A stretch of 64,000 nucleotides of DNA from Streptantibioticus ferralitis (GTDB lineage Bacteria > Actinomycetota > Actinomycetes > Streptomycetales > Streptomycetaceae): NCBI RefSeq assembly GCF_029223525.1, contig NZ_JARHTQ010000034.1:1-64000 (forward strand). The letters run 5' to 3'. Each line of letters begins with the position of its first letter. Positions within the stretch are counted from its first letter, which is position 1. Below the pieces are notes generated by a model. That model ran no database searches, was not told the origin of the DNA, and saw only the letters and a program-made list of their open reading frames with translations. Made by a program: the position numbers and the translations under genes. Shown in pieces: positions 44,366-53,959 of the stretch.

Positions 44366-45796
44366 ATGACACACTCGATGCTGTTCGGTCGGCGCGCCGG
44401 GCTGGACAGCGGACTGCTGTCCCCGGTGCGGGCCGGAACCGATGTGGAAGCCGTGCTGTCCGACGAGGCCTGGCTGCAGGCCATGTTGGAGGCCGAAGCC
44501 GCCTTGGCGCGAGCGCAGGCCCGACTGGGGACGGTGCCGACCGCCGCCGCGCTGGCCATCACCGCCGCCGCTCGCGCGGGCAGGCTGGACCTCACCGGCC
44601 TCGCCCGCACCGCCCGCGAGGCAGCCAATCCGGTGGTCGGCATCGTCGAGGAGTTCACTGCCGTCGTCGCCGAACAGGACGCCGAGGCAGCGGAGTTCGT
44701 CCACCGCGGTTCGACCAGCCAGGACATCCTCGACACCGCCGCGATGCTGGTCGCCAGCCACGCCACGGTGCTCATCCTGGACGACCTCGACTGCTGCGCC
44801 GCCGCCCTCACCCGGCTCGCCCGCGACCACCGGGACACCCCGATGGCCGGGCGCACCCTGAGCCTGCACGCGGTGCCGACCACCTTCGGCCTCAAGGCCG
44901 CCGGCTGGCTGAAGCTGGTGTACGACGCCAGACGGCGGCTGGAGGCGCTGATGGACGGCGGCCTGCCGGCGCAACTCGGCGGCGCGGCCGGAACCCTTGC
45001 CGGATACCTGGAGTACGCGGGCCACGGTTGGGGGCAGGAGGGGCCGTCGCAGGGCGCCGACCGCTATGCCGAAGCGCTCTGCGACACCTATGCCGACGAA
45101 CTCGGGTTGTCCGTCCCCGTCCTCCCGTGGCACTCGCTGCGTACGCCGGTGGTGGATGTGGCGGCTGCGATGGCGTTCCTGACCGGGGCGCTCGGCAAGA
45201 TCGCGGTCGATGTGCAGTCGCTCGCCAGAACCGAGGTGGCCGAGGTCGTGGAGCCGGCGGCGGCCGGGCGCGGCGCGTCCTCGGCGATGCCCCACAAGCG
45301 CAACCCGGTCCTGTCCACGCTGATCCGCTCCGCCGCGCTTCAGGTGCCGCTGCTGTCGGCGGGTCTGTTCCAGTGCATGCTCACCGAGGACGAACGATCG
45401 GCCGGTGTCTGGCACGCGGAGTGGCAGCAATTGCGCGAGTGCCTCAGGCTGGCCGGCGGCGCCGCGCACACGGCCGCCGCACTGCTGGAGGGACTGACCG
45501 TACGGCCGGAGCGGATGCTGGCCAATCTCGCCCTCACCGGTGGACAGGTGGTGTCGGAGAAGATCGCTGCGGCGCTCACGCCCGCGCTCGGCAGGGCCGA
45601 AGCCAAGCGGCTGCTGAGCCGCGCCGCCGCGGAGGCCGAGCAGCGAGGCTGCTCCCTCGGCGAGGTGCTCGCAGCGCTCCCCGAGGTGACCTCGCGACTG
45701 CCGGCCCCCCAACTCACGGCACTACTCGATCCCACCCGCTACACCGGGGCGGCGGGCCACCTGGTGGACCTGGCGCTGCGCAGTGACAACCCGTAG
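44366..45796 (+). CDS. CreD-like nitrosuccinate lyase (fumarase/ASL superfamily)
   Basis: A 476-aa member of the fumarase/adenylosuccinate lyase superfamily with the signature ASSAMPHKRNPV; HRGSTSQDILDTA and RTLSLHAVPTTFGLK are the other two conserved regions. The GLLSPVRAGTDVEAVLSDEA start resembles CreD proteins and PcaB. Beside a CreE-like gene it should split nitrosuccinate into fumarate and nitrous acid. PcaB-type cycloisomerase activity is the alternative but no protocatechuate genes are near. The ATG at 44366 follows GAGGAAG; an ATG at 44285 overlaps the CreE-like stop. Confidence 0.8.
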   Translation: MTHSMLFGRRAGLDSGLLSPVRAGTDVEAVLSDEAWLQAMLEAEAALARAQARLGTVPTAAALAITAAARAGRLDLTGLARTAREAANPVVGIVEEFTAVVAEQDAEAAEFVHRGSTSQDILDTAAMLVASHATVLILDDLDCCAAALTRLARDHRDTPMAGRTLSLHAVPTTFGLKAAGWLKLVYDARRRLEALMDGGLPAQLGGAAGTLAGYLEYAGHGWGQEGPSQGADRYAEALCDTYADELGLSVPVLPWHSLRTPVVDVAAAMAFLTGALGKIAVDVQSLARTEVAEVVEPAAAGRGASSAMPHKRNPVLSTLIRSAALQVPLLSAGLFQCMLTEDERSAGVWHAEWQQLRECLRLAGGAAHTAAALLEGLTVRPERMLANLALTGGQVVSEKIAAALTPALGRAEAKRLLSRAAAEAEQRGCSLGEVLAALPEVTSRLPAPQLTALLDPTRYTGAAGHLVDLALRSDNP

Positions 45797-46071
45797 CGGG
45801 GCGCGCCTGGGGGGGGCGATTGTGAACGGCACCCCAGTGCCGCCGGGTCGCCGCGCTGCCGTTGCACAGCGGGTGCCCCAGCTTTGCGCGGGCGGATCCG
45901 TGACCCGCCCGTCATCCCACCCTTCACCGAGCGAACACGTCATCGCATGCCGTACGCGTCGTCCGCAGTCCATCCGTGGGGAGAGGGGTGCGCCTGCCGC
46001 TGGGGAGCGGGCGGCGGCGCCTACCGCCGCACCATCCGCACCATCCGCGCCAGCGGCGAAGGGCCGGCGAC

Positions 46072-46914
46072 CTACCTCGCTCTGCCGGGGTCCACCATGG
46101 GACGGCGGACGACGGGACCAGGCTCGGGCGGGAGCACTGCGCGGCTGTCCGCCAGATCCAACGACGGGGCCTCGTTGAGGATCAGGTGCCGCAGGTGCCT
46201 GAGCCGTTCCGGAGGTTCGATGCCGAGTTCCTTGACGAGCGCGCTGCGCAGGCGGCCGTATGCCTCCAGTGCGGTTCTCCGCTGGCCGGCCCGGTATGCG
46301 GAGATCATCAACTGGGCGCAGAATTCCTCATGGAGCGGATGGTAGGCGGTGAGCATCTTGAGTTCGCCCAGCAAATGCCGGTGCCTGCCCAGCTCCATAT
46401 CGGCGTCGATGCGTAACTCCAAGGCAGCCAGACGCATTTCCTCCAGCTGAGAGATCCGCCCCGACAGCAACGGCCCCGGTTCGATATCCGCGACCGCTCC
46501 ACCGCGCCACAGCGACAGTGCGCCACGCAGCACGTCAGCGGCCGATGCATAGTCGCCCGCGTCCATGGCGGCCCGTCCGCCGTCGACGAGGTTCTCGAAC
46601 TCCCAGACATCCAATTGATCGCGATCGAGATGCAGGGCGTAGCCGCCCGGCCGGGTCTCCAGCAGGGGGCGCTGTCCAGCCGGTCCGGTGCGGTGCACCA
46701 CCTTCCGCAGACTGCTCACATAGGTTTGGACGATCTTCCGGACGAGCCGCGGCGGATCGTCGACCCAAAGCTCCTCGATGAGCGTCGATATGGTGACCGT
46801 GTGGTTTGCGTGCAGCAGCAGTATCGCGAGCAGGCGACGGAGCATCAAGGCGGACGGCGTGATGTCGGCATCCATGTCGCGGACCTTCAGCGATCCTAGG
46901 ACGGCAAAGCGCAT
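46072..46914 (-). CDS. SARP-family cluster regulator
   Basis: 280 aa, the short SARP form. It has an N-terminal OmpR-like winged helix (RFAVLGSLKVRDMDADITPS, then LLRRLLAILLLHANHTV, KIVQTYVSSLRKVVH) and the BTAD domain (HLLGELKMLTAYHPLHEEFC, EAYGRLRSALVKELGIEPPE). Such regulators switch on adjacent biosynthetic operons. It is convergent with the CreD-like gene and divergent from the sigma-factor fusion. The start at 46914 follows GAGGAG. Its targets are probably the operons from 27287 on; no clear heptamer pair was found before them. Confidence 0.85.
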   Translation of the reverse strand: MRFAVLGSLKVRDMDADITPSALMLRRLLAILLLHANHTVTISTLIEELWVDDPPRLVRKIVQTYVSSLRKVVHRTGPAGQRPLLETRPGGYALHLDRDQLDVWEFENLVDGGRAAMDAGDYASAADVLRGALSLWRGGAVADIEPGPLLSGRISQLEEMRLAALELRIDADMELGRHRHLLGELKMLTAYHPLHEEFCAQLMISAYRAGQRRTALEAYGRLRSALVKELGIEPPERLRHLRHLILNEAPSLDLADSRAVLPPEPGPVVRRPMVDPGRAR

Positions 46915-47277
46915 CGTTCTCCTCGTCTGCCTGCCCAGGGCCGAGTCCCCCCGACAGCATTGGTCGATTCCTGTCCCGCGAGGGACGGGCGCGTCCCGCC
47001 GCTCGCTCGCCGGCATCCATCAAGCGTCAGTCGCCCGAAAAGTGCCAGATACGGACGGACCGGCTTTTGGGCGCCCGTCAGCGCCCGTAAGGGAGGCGCG
47101 ATGGCGCGAATGCTTCGTTCAGACAGCGAGTCGGTGCGTGATCGAGATGCCAAGATTTCCCCGAACGAGAGTTCTGCCTGCAGCAGGAGCGCTAAGGTCC
47201 CTCACGCGGTGCGCGGCCGGCCCGGACCCAGCCGGTGTTGTGCGCCCGGATGACAATTCTTTGCGGGTAGGTGGGGG
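46915..47277. other. Divergent promoter region between SARP and sigma-fusion genes
   Basis: Holds both promoters. A short inverted repeat (GTCCCGCGAGGGAC) lies near 46974 and a tandem GCGCCCGT pair (47071-47078 and 47081-47088, 10-bp period) lies midway. The period is not the 11 bp expected of SARP operators, so I do not call it one. Confidence 0.4.
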
Positions 47278-49122
47278 ATGGCTGCGAAGCCGATACGGCC
47301 ATGGGAATCCGATGACGGCCCGGAGGGGGAACACTCGAATATCTCCGAGCACCGAAGTGACGAACGACTGATCGCGCGGGCGCGCAGCGGCGATGACGCC
47401 GCCTTCGCTGTCCTTTATGAGCGTCATGTGGAATCGGCCCGCCGATTCGCCCGGTACTGGGCTGATTCCCCGACCGACGTGGACGACATCGTCTCCGAAG
47501 CCTTCACCCGTGTGTTGAGCGTGATCCGCTCCGGCGGTGGCCCTAGTCGTTCGTTTCGGATGTATGTGCTCACCGTCGTCCGAAGGGTCGCGGTCAATGA
47601 CGTACGGCAGGGAAAACGGGCCGTATCCACACCGGAGTTGGAGGATTACGCAGCACCGGTACCCTTCGAGGACCCGGTCCTGAAGGAGCTGGAAGGCTCG
47701 ATGGTGGCCCGTGCCTTCGCCGGTCTGCCGGAACGCTGGCGGACGGTGCTGTGGCACACCGAGGTCGAAGGTGAGAATCCGGCGCAGGTCGCGCCGCACC
47801 TGGGGCTGTCCGCCAACGGAGCTGCCGCACTGGCCTATCGGGCTCGGGAGGCGTTACGCACCGCGTATGTGCAAGAGCATCTGTCCGCGGACGGCGTCGA
47901 GGGGGAGTGCCGCGCCTACGCGTCGAAACTGGCTTCCTACCATCGCGGCGCCACTGGGGTGCGTGCCCGGCGCCGTATCGAGGAGCACCTCGCCGCATGC
48001 GAGCGCTGCCGCCTGCTGCTGGCAGAGCTGGGCGAGGTCTCCAGCAGGCTACGCGGTCTGCTCGGACCCGTCATCCTGGGCCCTGCCTCCGCTGCCCTGC
48101 CACGGCCCACGGCGACACCGCCGGGAGCGGGTCAGGCCCACACCGCCCTCCGCGCACGCGATGCGTTCGGCAGGTTGACGGGGGGCGGCCCTTCGACGAG
48201 CCATGCGGTGGTCGTCACTTCAGTGGTCACGGGCTGCGCCGTGCTCGCATCGGGGACGTTCTTCCTGCTGCGTCCGACATCCCCCTCCGCTGTCCCGGAA
48301 GCCGCAGCAGCCCCCAGCACCGGCGAGTCGGCCGCCGCGGGTTCGCCGTCTCCCTCCGGTCCGCCGTCTGCCTCACGCCCGCCGTCCCCTTCCGGTTCGC
48401 CACCGACACCGCAGCCGCAACCGCCAACGCCGTCGGCACCAGCGTCGGCGCCACCGTTGGCACCACCGCCGGCATCGGCCGCACACGGCTCGCCCGGCAT
48501 CAGCCCGCCCACCGCCACGCCCCCCGCCCCATCCAGTCCGCGATCGCTCAAATCAAAGCCCATCGCCAGTCAAGCCCGTCCCCAGCCCCCAGTCGCCGCC
48601 TTGCCACTCAGCCCGGCCGTGGTTCCCCAACCCCTGCTGCACGATGCCGACTTCGAGCAGCCATCGGCCGGTCCCGGCTTCATCACCTACTACGCAGGCC
48701 AGTCCATCGGCGGATGGAAGGTGGTGCGGAACTCGGTCGATCTGACGAGCGACCATGTGTGGCAGTCGGCCGCCGGGCACCAGTCGATCGACCTCAACGG
48801 CAGTCCTCCCGGGCATGAGGACGGGGCGATCGAGCAGCCCTTCGACACCGTCAAGGGCAAGAGGTACAAAGTCACCTTCGACCTGGCGGGCAACCCCACC
48901 GACGGGCCGACGCTGAAGACCCTCAAGGTCGAAGTCGGCGGCGTCACACGGCACTTCTCCTTCGACATCACCGGCCGCACCCCGTCCAAGATGGGCTGGC
49001 GGCCGGAGACGGTCCGGTTCACCGCACCGGGCAAACGGACGAAGCTGCGGTTCACCAGTACCACCGACCAGAACAGCCTGCACGGACCCGCGATCGACAA
49101 CGTCCACGTCACCACCGACTGA
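47278..49122 (+). CDS. ECF sigma factor fused to zinc-finger-like, membrane and DUF642-like domains
   Basis: 614 aa. Residues 20-200 carry sigma-70 regions 2 (FAVLYERHVESARRFARYW, DVDDIVSEAFTRVL) and 4 (LPERWRTVLWHTEVEG, GLSANGAAALAYRARE). At about 215-275 a zf-HC2-like anti-sigma segment follows, with CERCRLLLAELGEV. A membrane helix lies near 310-330 (VVVTSVVTGCAVLASG). A 130-residue Pro/Ser/Ala-rich linker follows, then a C-terminal DUF642-like beta domain (DADFEQPSAG, GHQSIDLNGSPPG). The sigma end should face the cytoplasm and the last domain the outside, so it can sense the wall or a glycan. No separate anti-sigma gene is adjacent. Confidence 0.82.
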   Translation: MAAKPIRPWESDDGPEGEHSNISEHRSDERLIARARSGDDAAFAVLYERHVESARRFARYWADSPTDVDDIVSEAFTRVLSVIRSGGGPSRSFRMYVLTVVRRVAVNDVRQGKRAVSTPELEDYAAPVPFEDPVLKELEGSMVARAFAGLPERWRTVLWHTEVEGENPAQVAPHLGLSANGAAALAYRAREALRTAYVQEHLSADGVEGECRAYASKLASYHRGATGVRARRRIEEHLAACERCRLLLAELGEVSSRLRGLLGPVILGPASAALPRPTATPPGAGQAHTALRARDAFGRLTGGGPSTSHAVVVTSVVTGCAVLASGTFFLLRPTSPSAVPEAAAAPSTGESAAAGSPSPSGPPSASRPPSPSGSPPTPQPQPPTPSAPASAPPLAPPPASAAHGSPGISPPTATPPAPSSPRSLKSKPIASQARPQPPVAALPLSPAVVPQPLLHDADFEQPSAGPGFITYYAGQSIGGWKVVRNSVDLTSDHVWQSAAGHQSIDLNGSPPGHEDGAIEQPFDTVKGKRYKVTFDLAGNPTDGPTLKTLKVEVGGVTRHFSFDITGRTPSKMGWRPETVRFTAPGKRTKLRFTSTTDQNSLHGPAIDNVHVTTD

Positions 49123-49525
49123 GCACCGGACCCTCACCCCCGTCACCGCCGCGTCTCGGCTCGCTGCCACCGGGGCGTCGAGTCCTGCCCGGCGCCCTCG
49201 GCGTCGGCGACATCTCGCACCCGGTGGTGGCGTTGGGGTCGGTACCGAGAGAGGAGAGCACGTCGGCGATGCGGGCGCCGATTAATCATCCGGCCTGCTC
49301 AGGCAGCATGTTGATACTCGTGCAGGGTCCTTCCGAGCCGGTCTCGGCGGCCCCCAGGTGCCCTGATCTCCCGCAAGGCCCTCACCCATTTCAACTTCGC
49401 TCATTGGAGGCCTGCGTCACCAACCTCCGTGGACAGCACAGCTACGCGACTGGTGAGGTTCACGGAGGGACGGGCGGCATGCCGATCGGATGAGTCTCCC
49501 GGGGTGATTGCAGCCGGCCGCGTTG
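49123..49525. other. Intergenic stretch with a transposase tail relic
   Basis: On the minus strand about 49303-49350 reads RRDRLGRTLHEYQHAA then stop, the tail of the integrase-core transposases, with the recurrent IS terminus (GCCGATTAATC..TCAGGC) at 49277-49303. Only the last 16 or so codons remain. Otherwise I see nothing. Confidence 0.55.
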
Positions 49526-50290
49526 TCAGTCCATCTGGTGGAAGCGCGCTTCAGCGAAGGTGAATGCTGTCGGCCGCACTGCGAACGGCTGCTGGAAGGC
49601 GTGGTTGAGTTGCGCGGTCAGGCAGATGGCGAAGGCCACCGCCGCGCCGACGAAGCACAGGCCCACGAGGTTGCGCGGATGGTCCACGAGTCCCAGGATC
49701 GCCGGAAAAGCGATCAGGAAACCACCGGCGACCAGCAGCGCGAGCCAGGTGATCAAGGGCATGCTCGCGTTGACCTCCGCAGCCCGGTCGGCGCGTGTCT
49801 GGTAAACGGTCGCCAGGTTGGACTGAGCGGTGGCCTTTGCCACTTGTTGGTCGGATCTCGGGGTGGCCGCCGTGTTCACTGCGTTGCGCACGTCGTCCAG
49901 TGCGCGCCATGCCGCCGGGCTCGTGCGGCCTTTGGCGAGCGCGGGGAACTCCGTCGAGACCACCTCGTCGGTGTAGCGCATCAACAGCGTGCGAACCTTC
50001 GTGCGGTCCGTGTCGGCCAGTCCGCCTGACGCCCAGTAGACGTCGGTGAGCGCGCGGGCTTCATCGTAGGTACGGCTTCGCGCCGTACTCAACGCCGACC
50101 AGCTTCCGGCGACTTGGAAGCCGGTGAGCAGGATGAAGGAGCTGAGCAGTACGCCTCCGATGAGGGAGAGTGCCTGGCCGCTGAACTCGCTCGCCGCGGC
50201 GCGCTGATGGCGTCCCAGTAGTTTGCCGAGGCCGAAGGCGAAGGCGATGCCGCCGAGGGTGGCCAGGAAGCTGATGAGGTACGTGGGCAT
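49526..50290 (-). CDS. DUF4239-like membrane protein
   Basis: A 254-aa protein with four hydrophobic helices: two N-terminal (YLISFLATLGGIAFAFGL and LIGGVLLSSFILLTGF) and two C-terminal (ITWLALLVAGGFLIAFPAIL and a following one). Between them lies a soluble helical domain with DEARALTDVYWASGGL. This layout matches DUF4239 (bestrophin-like) proteins of unknown function. The start at 50290 gives the complete first helix. The Pro-rich secreted-protein gene lies 37 bp upstream on the same strand. Confidence 0.72.
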   Translation of the reverse strand: MPTYLISFLATLGGIAFAFGLGKLLGRHQRAAASEFSGQALSLIGGVLLSSFILLTGFQVAGSWSALSTARSRTYDEARALTDVYWASGGLADTDRTKVRTLLMRYTDEVVSTEFPALAKGRTSPAAWRALDDVRNAVNTAATPRSDQQVAKATAQSNLATVYQTRADRAAEVNASMPLITWLALLVAGGFLIAFPAILGLVDHPRNLVGLCFVGAAVAFAICLTAQLNHAFQQPFAVRPTAFTFAEARFHQMD

Positions 50291-50326
50291 GGCACTCCCA
50301 GGGCTGCTGGTACGAAGCTGTGGGGG

Positions 50327-51175
50327 TCAGCGGATGGTGCGTTGGGTGATGCGCGGTACGGCGGCAGTGAGGACTGCGGGAAGCACGACAGCCATCATCG
50401 TGAGCAGCCACCACCGCTGCGAGTCGTCCGGACGGGGATAGGGAGGCTGCGGCGTCGCCGGGGCGAGCTGTGCCTGCACGGGGACGATGCGACGAGGGGA
50501 GGGTGTGTTCGCGGATGGGTGGGGCGAAGGCGATGAAACACGTCGGGTCTGACGGGGCTGCCGGGGATGGACCGGCAGCACGGGATGGACCGGCAGCACG
50601 GGATGGACGGGGGCCGCGGGGATGGGCAGCACGGGATGGATGGGGACCGCGGGGGCGGGCGGTGCGGGCCGGGGTGAAGGGGGGCGGTGGACCGGCGGCA
50701 GTGGAGGCCGGCGTGGTGGCGTCGGACGCGTGCTCGTACAGGGGGCGCCCACATCGGCGCTGAGCCGACCAGCCGGCGAGAATGCCACGGAAGGGGCGGA
50801 CGAGGTCAGCCAGACCGCGACGAAATGGTCACCGTCGCAGATCACAACGGTGAGCGCGCATCCGTCGGAGCCCGGGCCAGCTCCGAGAGCGGGTCCGCGG
50901 GCAGGGCGAGAGCAGTTGATCGACACGTGTACCCCCGACCGGTGCGCCGCCGGACGGTCGCGCCGCACGGGGCCGGCCGCGACGGGTGGAGTATAGGGTC
51001 CGCTTTGCGCTCGCGCCGCAGCGTTCACCGCGACAGTCGGCGCGGCCCGTACCGTGTCGAGTGCATGTTCCCCCGGCGCCGCGTAGACAGCGGGGGCCAG
51101 CGTGACGCCCAGCGCCGTGCCAACCAGGAGGACGGCCATGGCCCTTTGCCTGGTGGAGCCTGTCGGCTGTACCAC
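50327..51175 (-). CDS. Pro-rich secreted or cell-surface protein
   Basis: About 282 aa. The N-terminus is a signal peptide (AMAVLLVGTALGVTLAPAVYA). A Cys-containing domain follows (HVSINCSRPARG, SDGCALTVVICDGDHFVAVW), then a low-complexity linker of Pro, His and Ala with repeated HPVLPV units, and a C-terminal hydrophobic helix (WWLLTMMAVVLPAVLTAAV) with a basic tail. It is probably exported and anchored at the membrane. The family is unknown. The GTG start at 51175 follows GGAGGGCGGGAG. It is probably co-transcribed with the DUF4239 gene. Confidence 0.6.
   Translation of the reverse strand: MVQPTGSTRQRAMAVLLVGTALGVTLAPAVYAAPGEHALDTVRAAPTVAVNAAARAQSGPYTPPVAAGPVRRDRPAAHRSGVHVSINCSRPARGPALGAGPGSDGCALTVVICDGDHFVAVWLTSSAPSVAFSPAGRLSADVGAPCTSTRPTPPRRPPLPPVHRPPSPRPAPPAPAVPIHPVLPIPAAPVHPVLPVHPVLPVHPRQPRQTRRVSSPSPHPSANTPSPRRIVPVQAQLAPATPQPPYPRPDDSQRWWLLTMMAVVLPAVLTAAVPRITQRTIR
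50565..50645. repeat. 18-bp minisatellite inside the Pro-rich gene
   Basis: GGATGGACCGGCAGCACG occurs twice exactly (50565-50582, 50583-50600) and then in degenerate form to about 50645. It encodes the HPVLPV repeats of the linker; unit length is a multiple of three, so copy changes keep the frame. Confidence 0.8.
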
Positions 51176-51353
51176 ATCGCTCCCGCCCTCCTGGCGTGCC
51201 CGGCTCGCTGAGGGCCTGTGGGGTCTGCGCTGGACGACCATGTCTCACCTCACCTCTCGGCCTGGCGGGGTCGCCACTCGCCCCTGGCCCTCGTGTACCG
51301 CTCCAACCTTCCGTCCTGACGGTGGGCCGGAGACATACCGCTGTCATGTGGGT

Positions 51354-53132
51354 TCAGCGGTCGTTCAGTTCGAGGCTGACCCGTACCGCGCTCTCCAACG
51401 CGCCCTCGATCCAGGCCGGTTTCAGACTGGTGTGCTCGCCGGCGAAGTGGACACGTCCTTCCACCGTTCGAGCGGCGCCGTGGTGTTCGTGGAGCTGTCC
51501 GGGGGTGAAGATGACGGCCTCACCGAGGGCGTAGCGGGCTCTCGTCCAGGACTGGGTGGCGCCGGAGCCCGTGAACTCGTCGCGGATCCGGTCGCCGAAC
51601 ATCCTCGCGAGATTGTCCAGCGCGAACGCGTACCGTTCGCCGTTGGTCAGGGAGTCCCAGCGGATGGCGTCGTCCGACCAGGTGTAGGAGGCGAGCACCA
51701 CGCCACCCTTCGACCCCTCGACCAACGAGGGGAAGTAGGTGAAGCGATTGGGGCTGTCGGTGACGCAACCACCGCCCGTGTACCCTCGCGCGCCCTGTTC
51801 CCAAAAGCGGCTCTTGAATTCCAGGAGCACTTTGGTCGCCGAGTCGTAGTGGAGCTCGGTGATGGCGCGTCGCTTCGGGTACGACAAGGCGGGCTCGAAC
51901 TCGCAGAAACGCACCGCGGAGAACGGTGCCGTGATGATGGCGTAGTCGCCGTGGAACGTCTCCAAGGGACGCTGCGGAGCACCGTCGCAGGATTCCTCGC
52001 TGCCGGACTCGGCCGTCGTCTCGATGGTGACCCCGTGCGCTGTCTGGACGAGCTTGGTCATGCGCCGGTCGTACCGGATGACACCGGTCAGGGAGTCGGT
52101 CAGCTTGTCCGTCAGCGACTGAGTCCCGCCTTCGAGCTCCCAGTACCGGGAGGTCGGATTGATGACGGAGCGGTCCATCAGTGTCGGGATCAGCGAATAG
52201 TGCAGCCGCGAGGTCATGTTCTCCAGCGTGCCGGCCGCCTCCACCTGTGCGAGATCCCAGCCTGCGTGTTCGATGAGGTAGCGGTGTGTCGAGTAGTTGT
52301 CGAAGCTGTTGATCACCTTCGTCCACGCGGCGATCTGGTCGTCGATGGCGAGGTTGGACGCCACGGTCAGCGGGGCAAGCGCCTTGTCGACGGCCGCGGA
52401 CATGGTGGTCGCCACCGAGGCTCCGAACGAACGGTTGACCGCGCTCGGTGAGGCGGCGTAGGAAGCCCTCGTCACCCGCAAGCCGTTGACCTGTACCAGG
52501 CTGTTCATAGTCGCCCGCGGAGCGGTGAACCGCGTGAGCGAACCATTGGTCCACGTCTCACCTGTGAACGCCTTGTAGACGACCGGCGGGACCGTGCCAT
52601 GTCCGCGTGCCCCAGGGGCCACGTCAACGTTGTAGAACAGGTGGCGTTTGACGCCCAGCTTATCGGCGAGCGCCAACACCATCGGGTGGAAGTCGGGAAG
52701 CCGCATGGCGCCCGCCTCGGCGTGGAGCGACTTGTCCGAGAAAACGCGCCGGAAAGTCTTGATCCGTCCCCCGGTCCGATTGCCGTTCGCCTCAAGGATC
52801 GTCACCTTGTGGCCGGCTGCACGCAACAGACTCGCCGCCACCAGCCCGGAGATTCCCGCGCCCACGACGAGGACGTTCTTCGGCTGGGCGGTCTTGGGCA
52901 GACCGTGGTCGATGAGGATCCGCAAATAGCGGAGTTTGAGGTCCTCGTTGTCGTCACCGACCATAAGCAGTTTACGGGCCAGATCCCGGCTCGTATCGAG
53001 AGTCCGGCTGTCCGCCCGGGCGACGAAAGACGATCCCAGTCCCGCCGTGGCCGCCGCGGTACCGGTAGCGAGGGACGCCACAGAGCCAATGAACCCGCGT
53101 CGCCCCAGAAAACGAGGGCTTTGAGATTTCAT
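51354..53132 (-). CDS. Tat-exported flavin amine oxidase (L-amino-acid oxidase type)
   Basis: 592 aa. The N-terminus has a twin-arginine signal ([10 protein letters not shown] and a hydrophobic stretch to about residue 40). The FAD motif is [17 protein letters not shown], followed by the GG doublet in NRTGGRI and the [11 protein letters not shown] motif typical of L-amino-acid oxidases; the C-terminal FAD segment is [19 protein letters not shown]. It oxidises amino acids to keto acids, ammonia and peroxide outside the cell. Substrate preference cannot be read from the motifs. It is monocistronic. Confidence 0.85.
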   Translation of the reverse strand: MKSQSPRFLGRRGFIGSVASLATGTAAATAGLGSSFVARADSRTLDTSRDLARKLLMVGDDNEDLKLRYLRILIDHGLPKTAQPKNVLVVGAGISGLVAASLLRAAGHKVTILEANGNRTGGRIKTFRRVFSDKSLHAEAGAMRLPDFHPMVLALADKLGVKRHLFYNVDVAPGARGHGTVPPVVYKAFTGETWTNGSLTRFTAPRATMNSLVQVNGLRVTRASYAASPSAVNRSFGASVATTMSAAVDKALAPLTVASNLAIDDQIAAWTKVINSFDNYSTHRYLIEHAGWDLAQVEAAGTLENMTSRLHYSLIPTLMDRSVINPTSRYWELEGGTQSLTDKLTDSLTGVIRYDRRMTKLVQTAHGVTIETTAESGSEESCDGAPQRPLETFHGDYAIITAPFSAVRFCEFEPALSYPKRRAITELHYDSATKVLLEFKSRFWEQGARGYTGGGCVTDSPNRFTYFPSLVEGSKGGVVLASYTWSDDAIRWDSLTNGERYAFALDNLARMFGDRIRDEFTGSGATQSWTRARYALGEAVIFTPGQLHEHHGAARTVEGRVHFAGEHTSLKPAWIEGALESAVRVSLELNDR

Positions 53133-53568
53133 GGCGAATAAGCTATCTGGGTGGCGCGCTCCCCGTCACTAGCAAGGATCATGATGGCGAGAAGTGCACG
53201 CCCAATGCGTATGTACATGCGATGTGATGAGGCGCCAATTCGCTCGAATGAAATTTCTTCAGGCTGGTGTGCGGAATCGTGCAGAAACGATACAACGAGA
53301 TGATTCGCGGATTTCCGCGTGGCGTTCGGCCCTTCGGCGGTCCTGATGGCCGACACCGTTCCTGCGAGCGCACCCGGCGTCTCGCCTGTGAGCCGCTCGG
53401 AACGGGGCGAATTCAAGCCGGTTGTCGACGGAAACCGGACGCCCGAGACAGACCTCCGGCGCACGGGCGGTGGCTCGCCGAGTTCGCGGCGGGAATCCTC
53501 ACCAACGAGCTCCGCAACTTTCTGGAGTCCCTCGGTGGCGCCCAGGACGCCAGTGGCTGCCGGAGGCT
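53133..53568. other. Promoter region of the oxidase, otherwise no gene seen
   Basis: AT-richer than its surroundings near 53140-53300, as expected for a promoter. Toward 53568 it merges with the transposase relic. No coding sequence is recognised. Confidence 0.4.
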
Positions 53569-53940
53569 TCACTCGTGCAGGTCATCACAGCGGTCGGTGC
53601 ATTCGGCGCGCAGGGTGCGTGTCCACCGCTCCGCGCGGGCGTTCGATCGCGAGCTCTGTGGCGGGCTCTGGATGATTTCCGTGTCGTTGTCGGCGAAGAC
53701 GGCGTCAAAGGTGGTGGTGAACTTGGCATCGCGGTCGCGGATGAGCAACCGGAAACGCCCGGCCCTCTCGCCCCGGTCCATCAGCAGGTTACGGGCGAGC
53801 TGCGCTACCCACTCGCCGGTCGGATGTGCGGTGACGCCGAGAACGTGGACGCGCCGGGTCTTGATCTTCATGACGAAGAAGACGTAGAGGCGGCCGAGGA
53901 GGACGGTGTCCAGGTGCAGGAAGTCGCAGGCGAGCAGCGT
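53569..53940 (-). pseudogene. Integrase-core transposase fragment
   Basis: Reads, in minus direction, [20 protein letters not shown] (with the first Asp), [36 protein letters not shown] (second Asp) and [15 protein letters not shown] (Glu). It ends 20 codons later without the normal C-terminus. The N-terminal HTH part is missing. It is flanked by the AAA-kinase pseudogene, whose P-loop part it has replaced. Confidence 0.75.
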
Positions 53941-53959
53941 GTGAGCAATGCGTCAGTAA

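Noticed and set aside
46895-46901. TAGGACG matching the SARP heptamer
   Set aside because: Single copy inside the coding start of the SARP gene; no second heptamer at 11 bp.
47071-47088. Tandem GCGCCCGT pair as a SARP operator
   Set aside because: Period is 10 bp, not 11, and the unit differs from the heptamers beside the AfsR-like gene.
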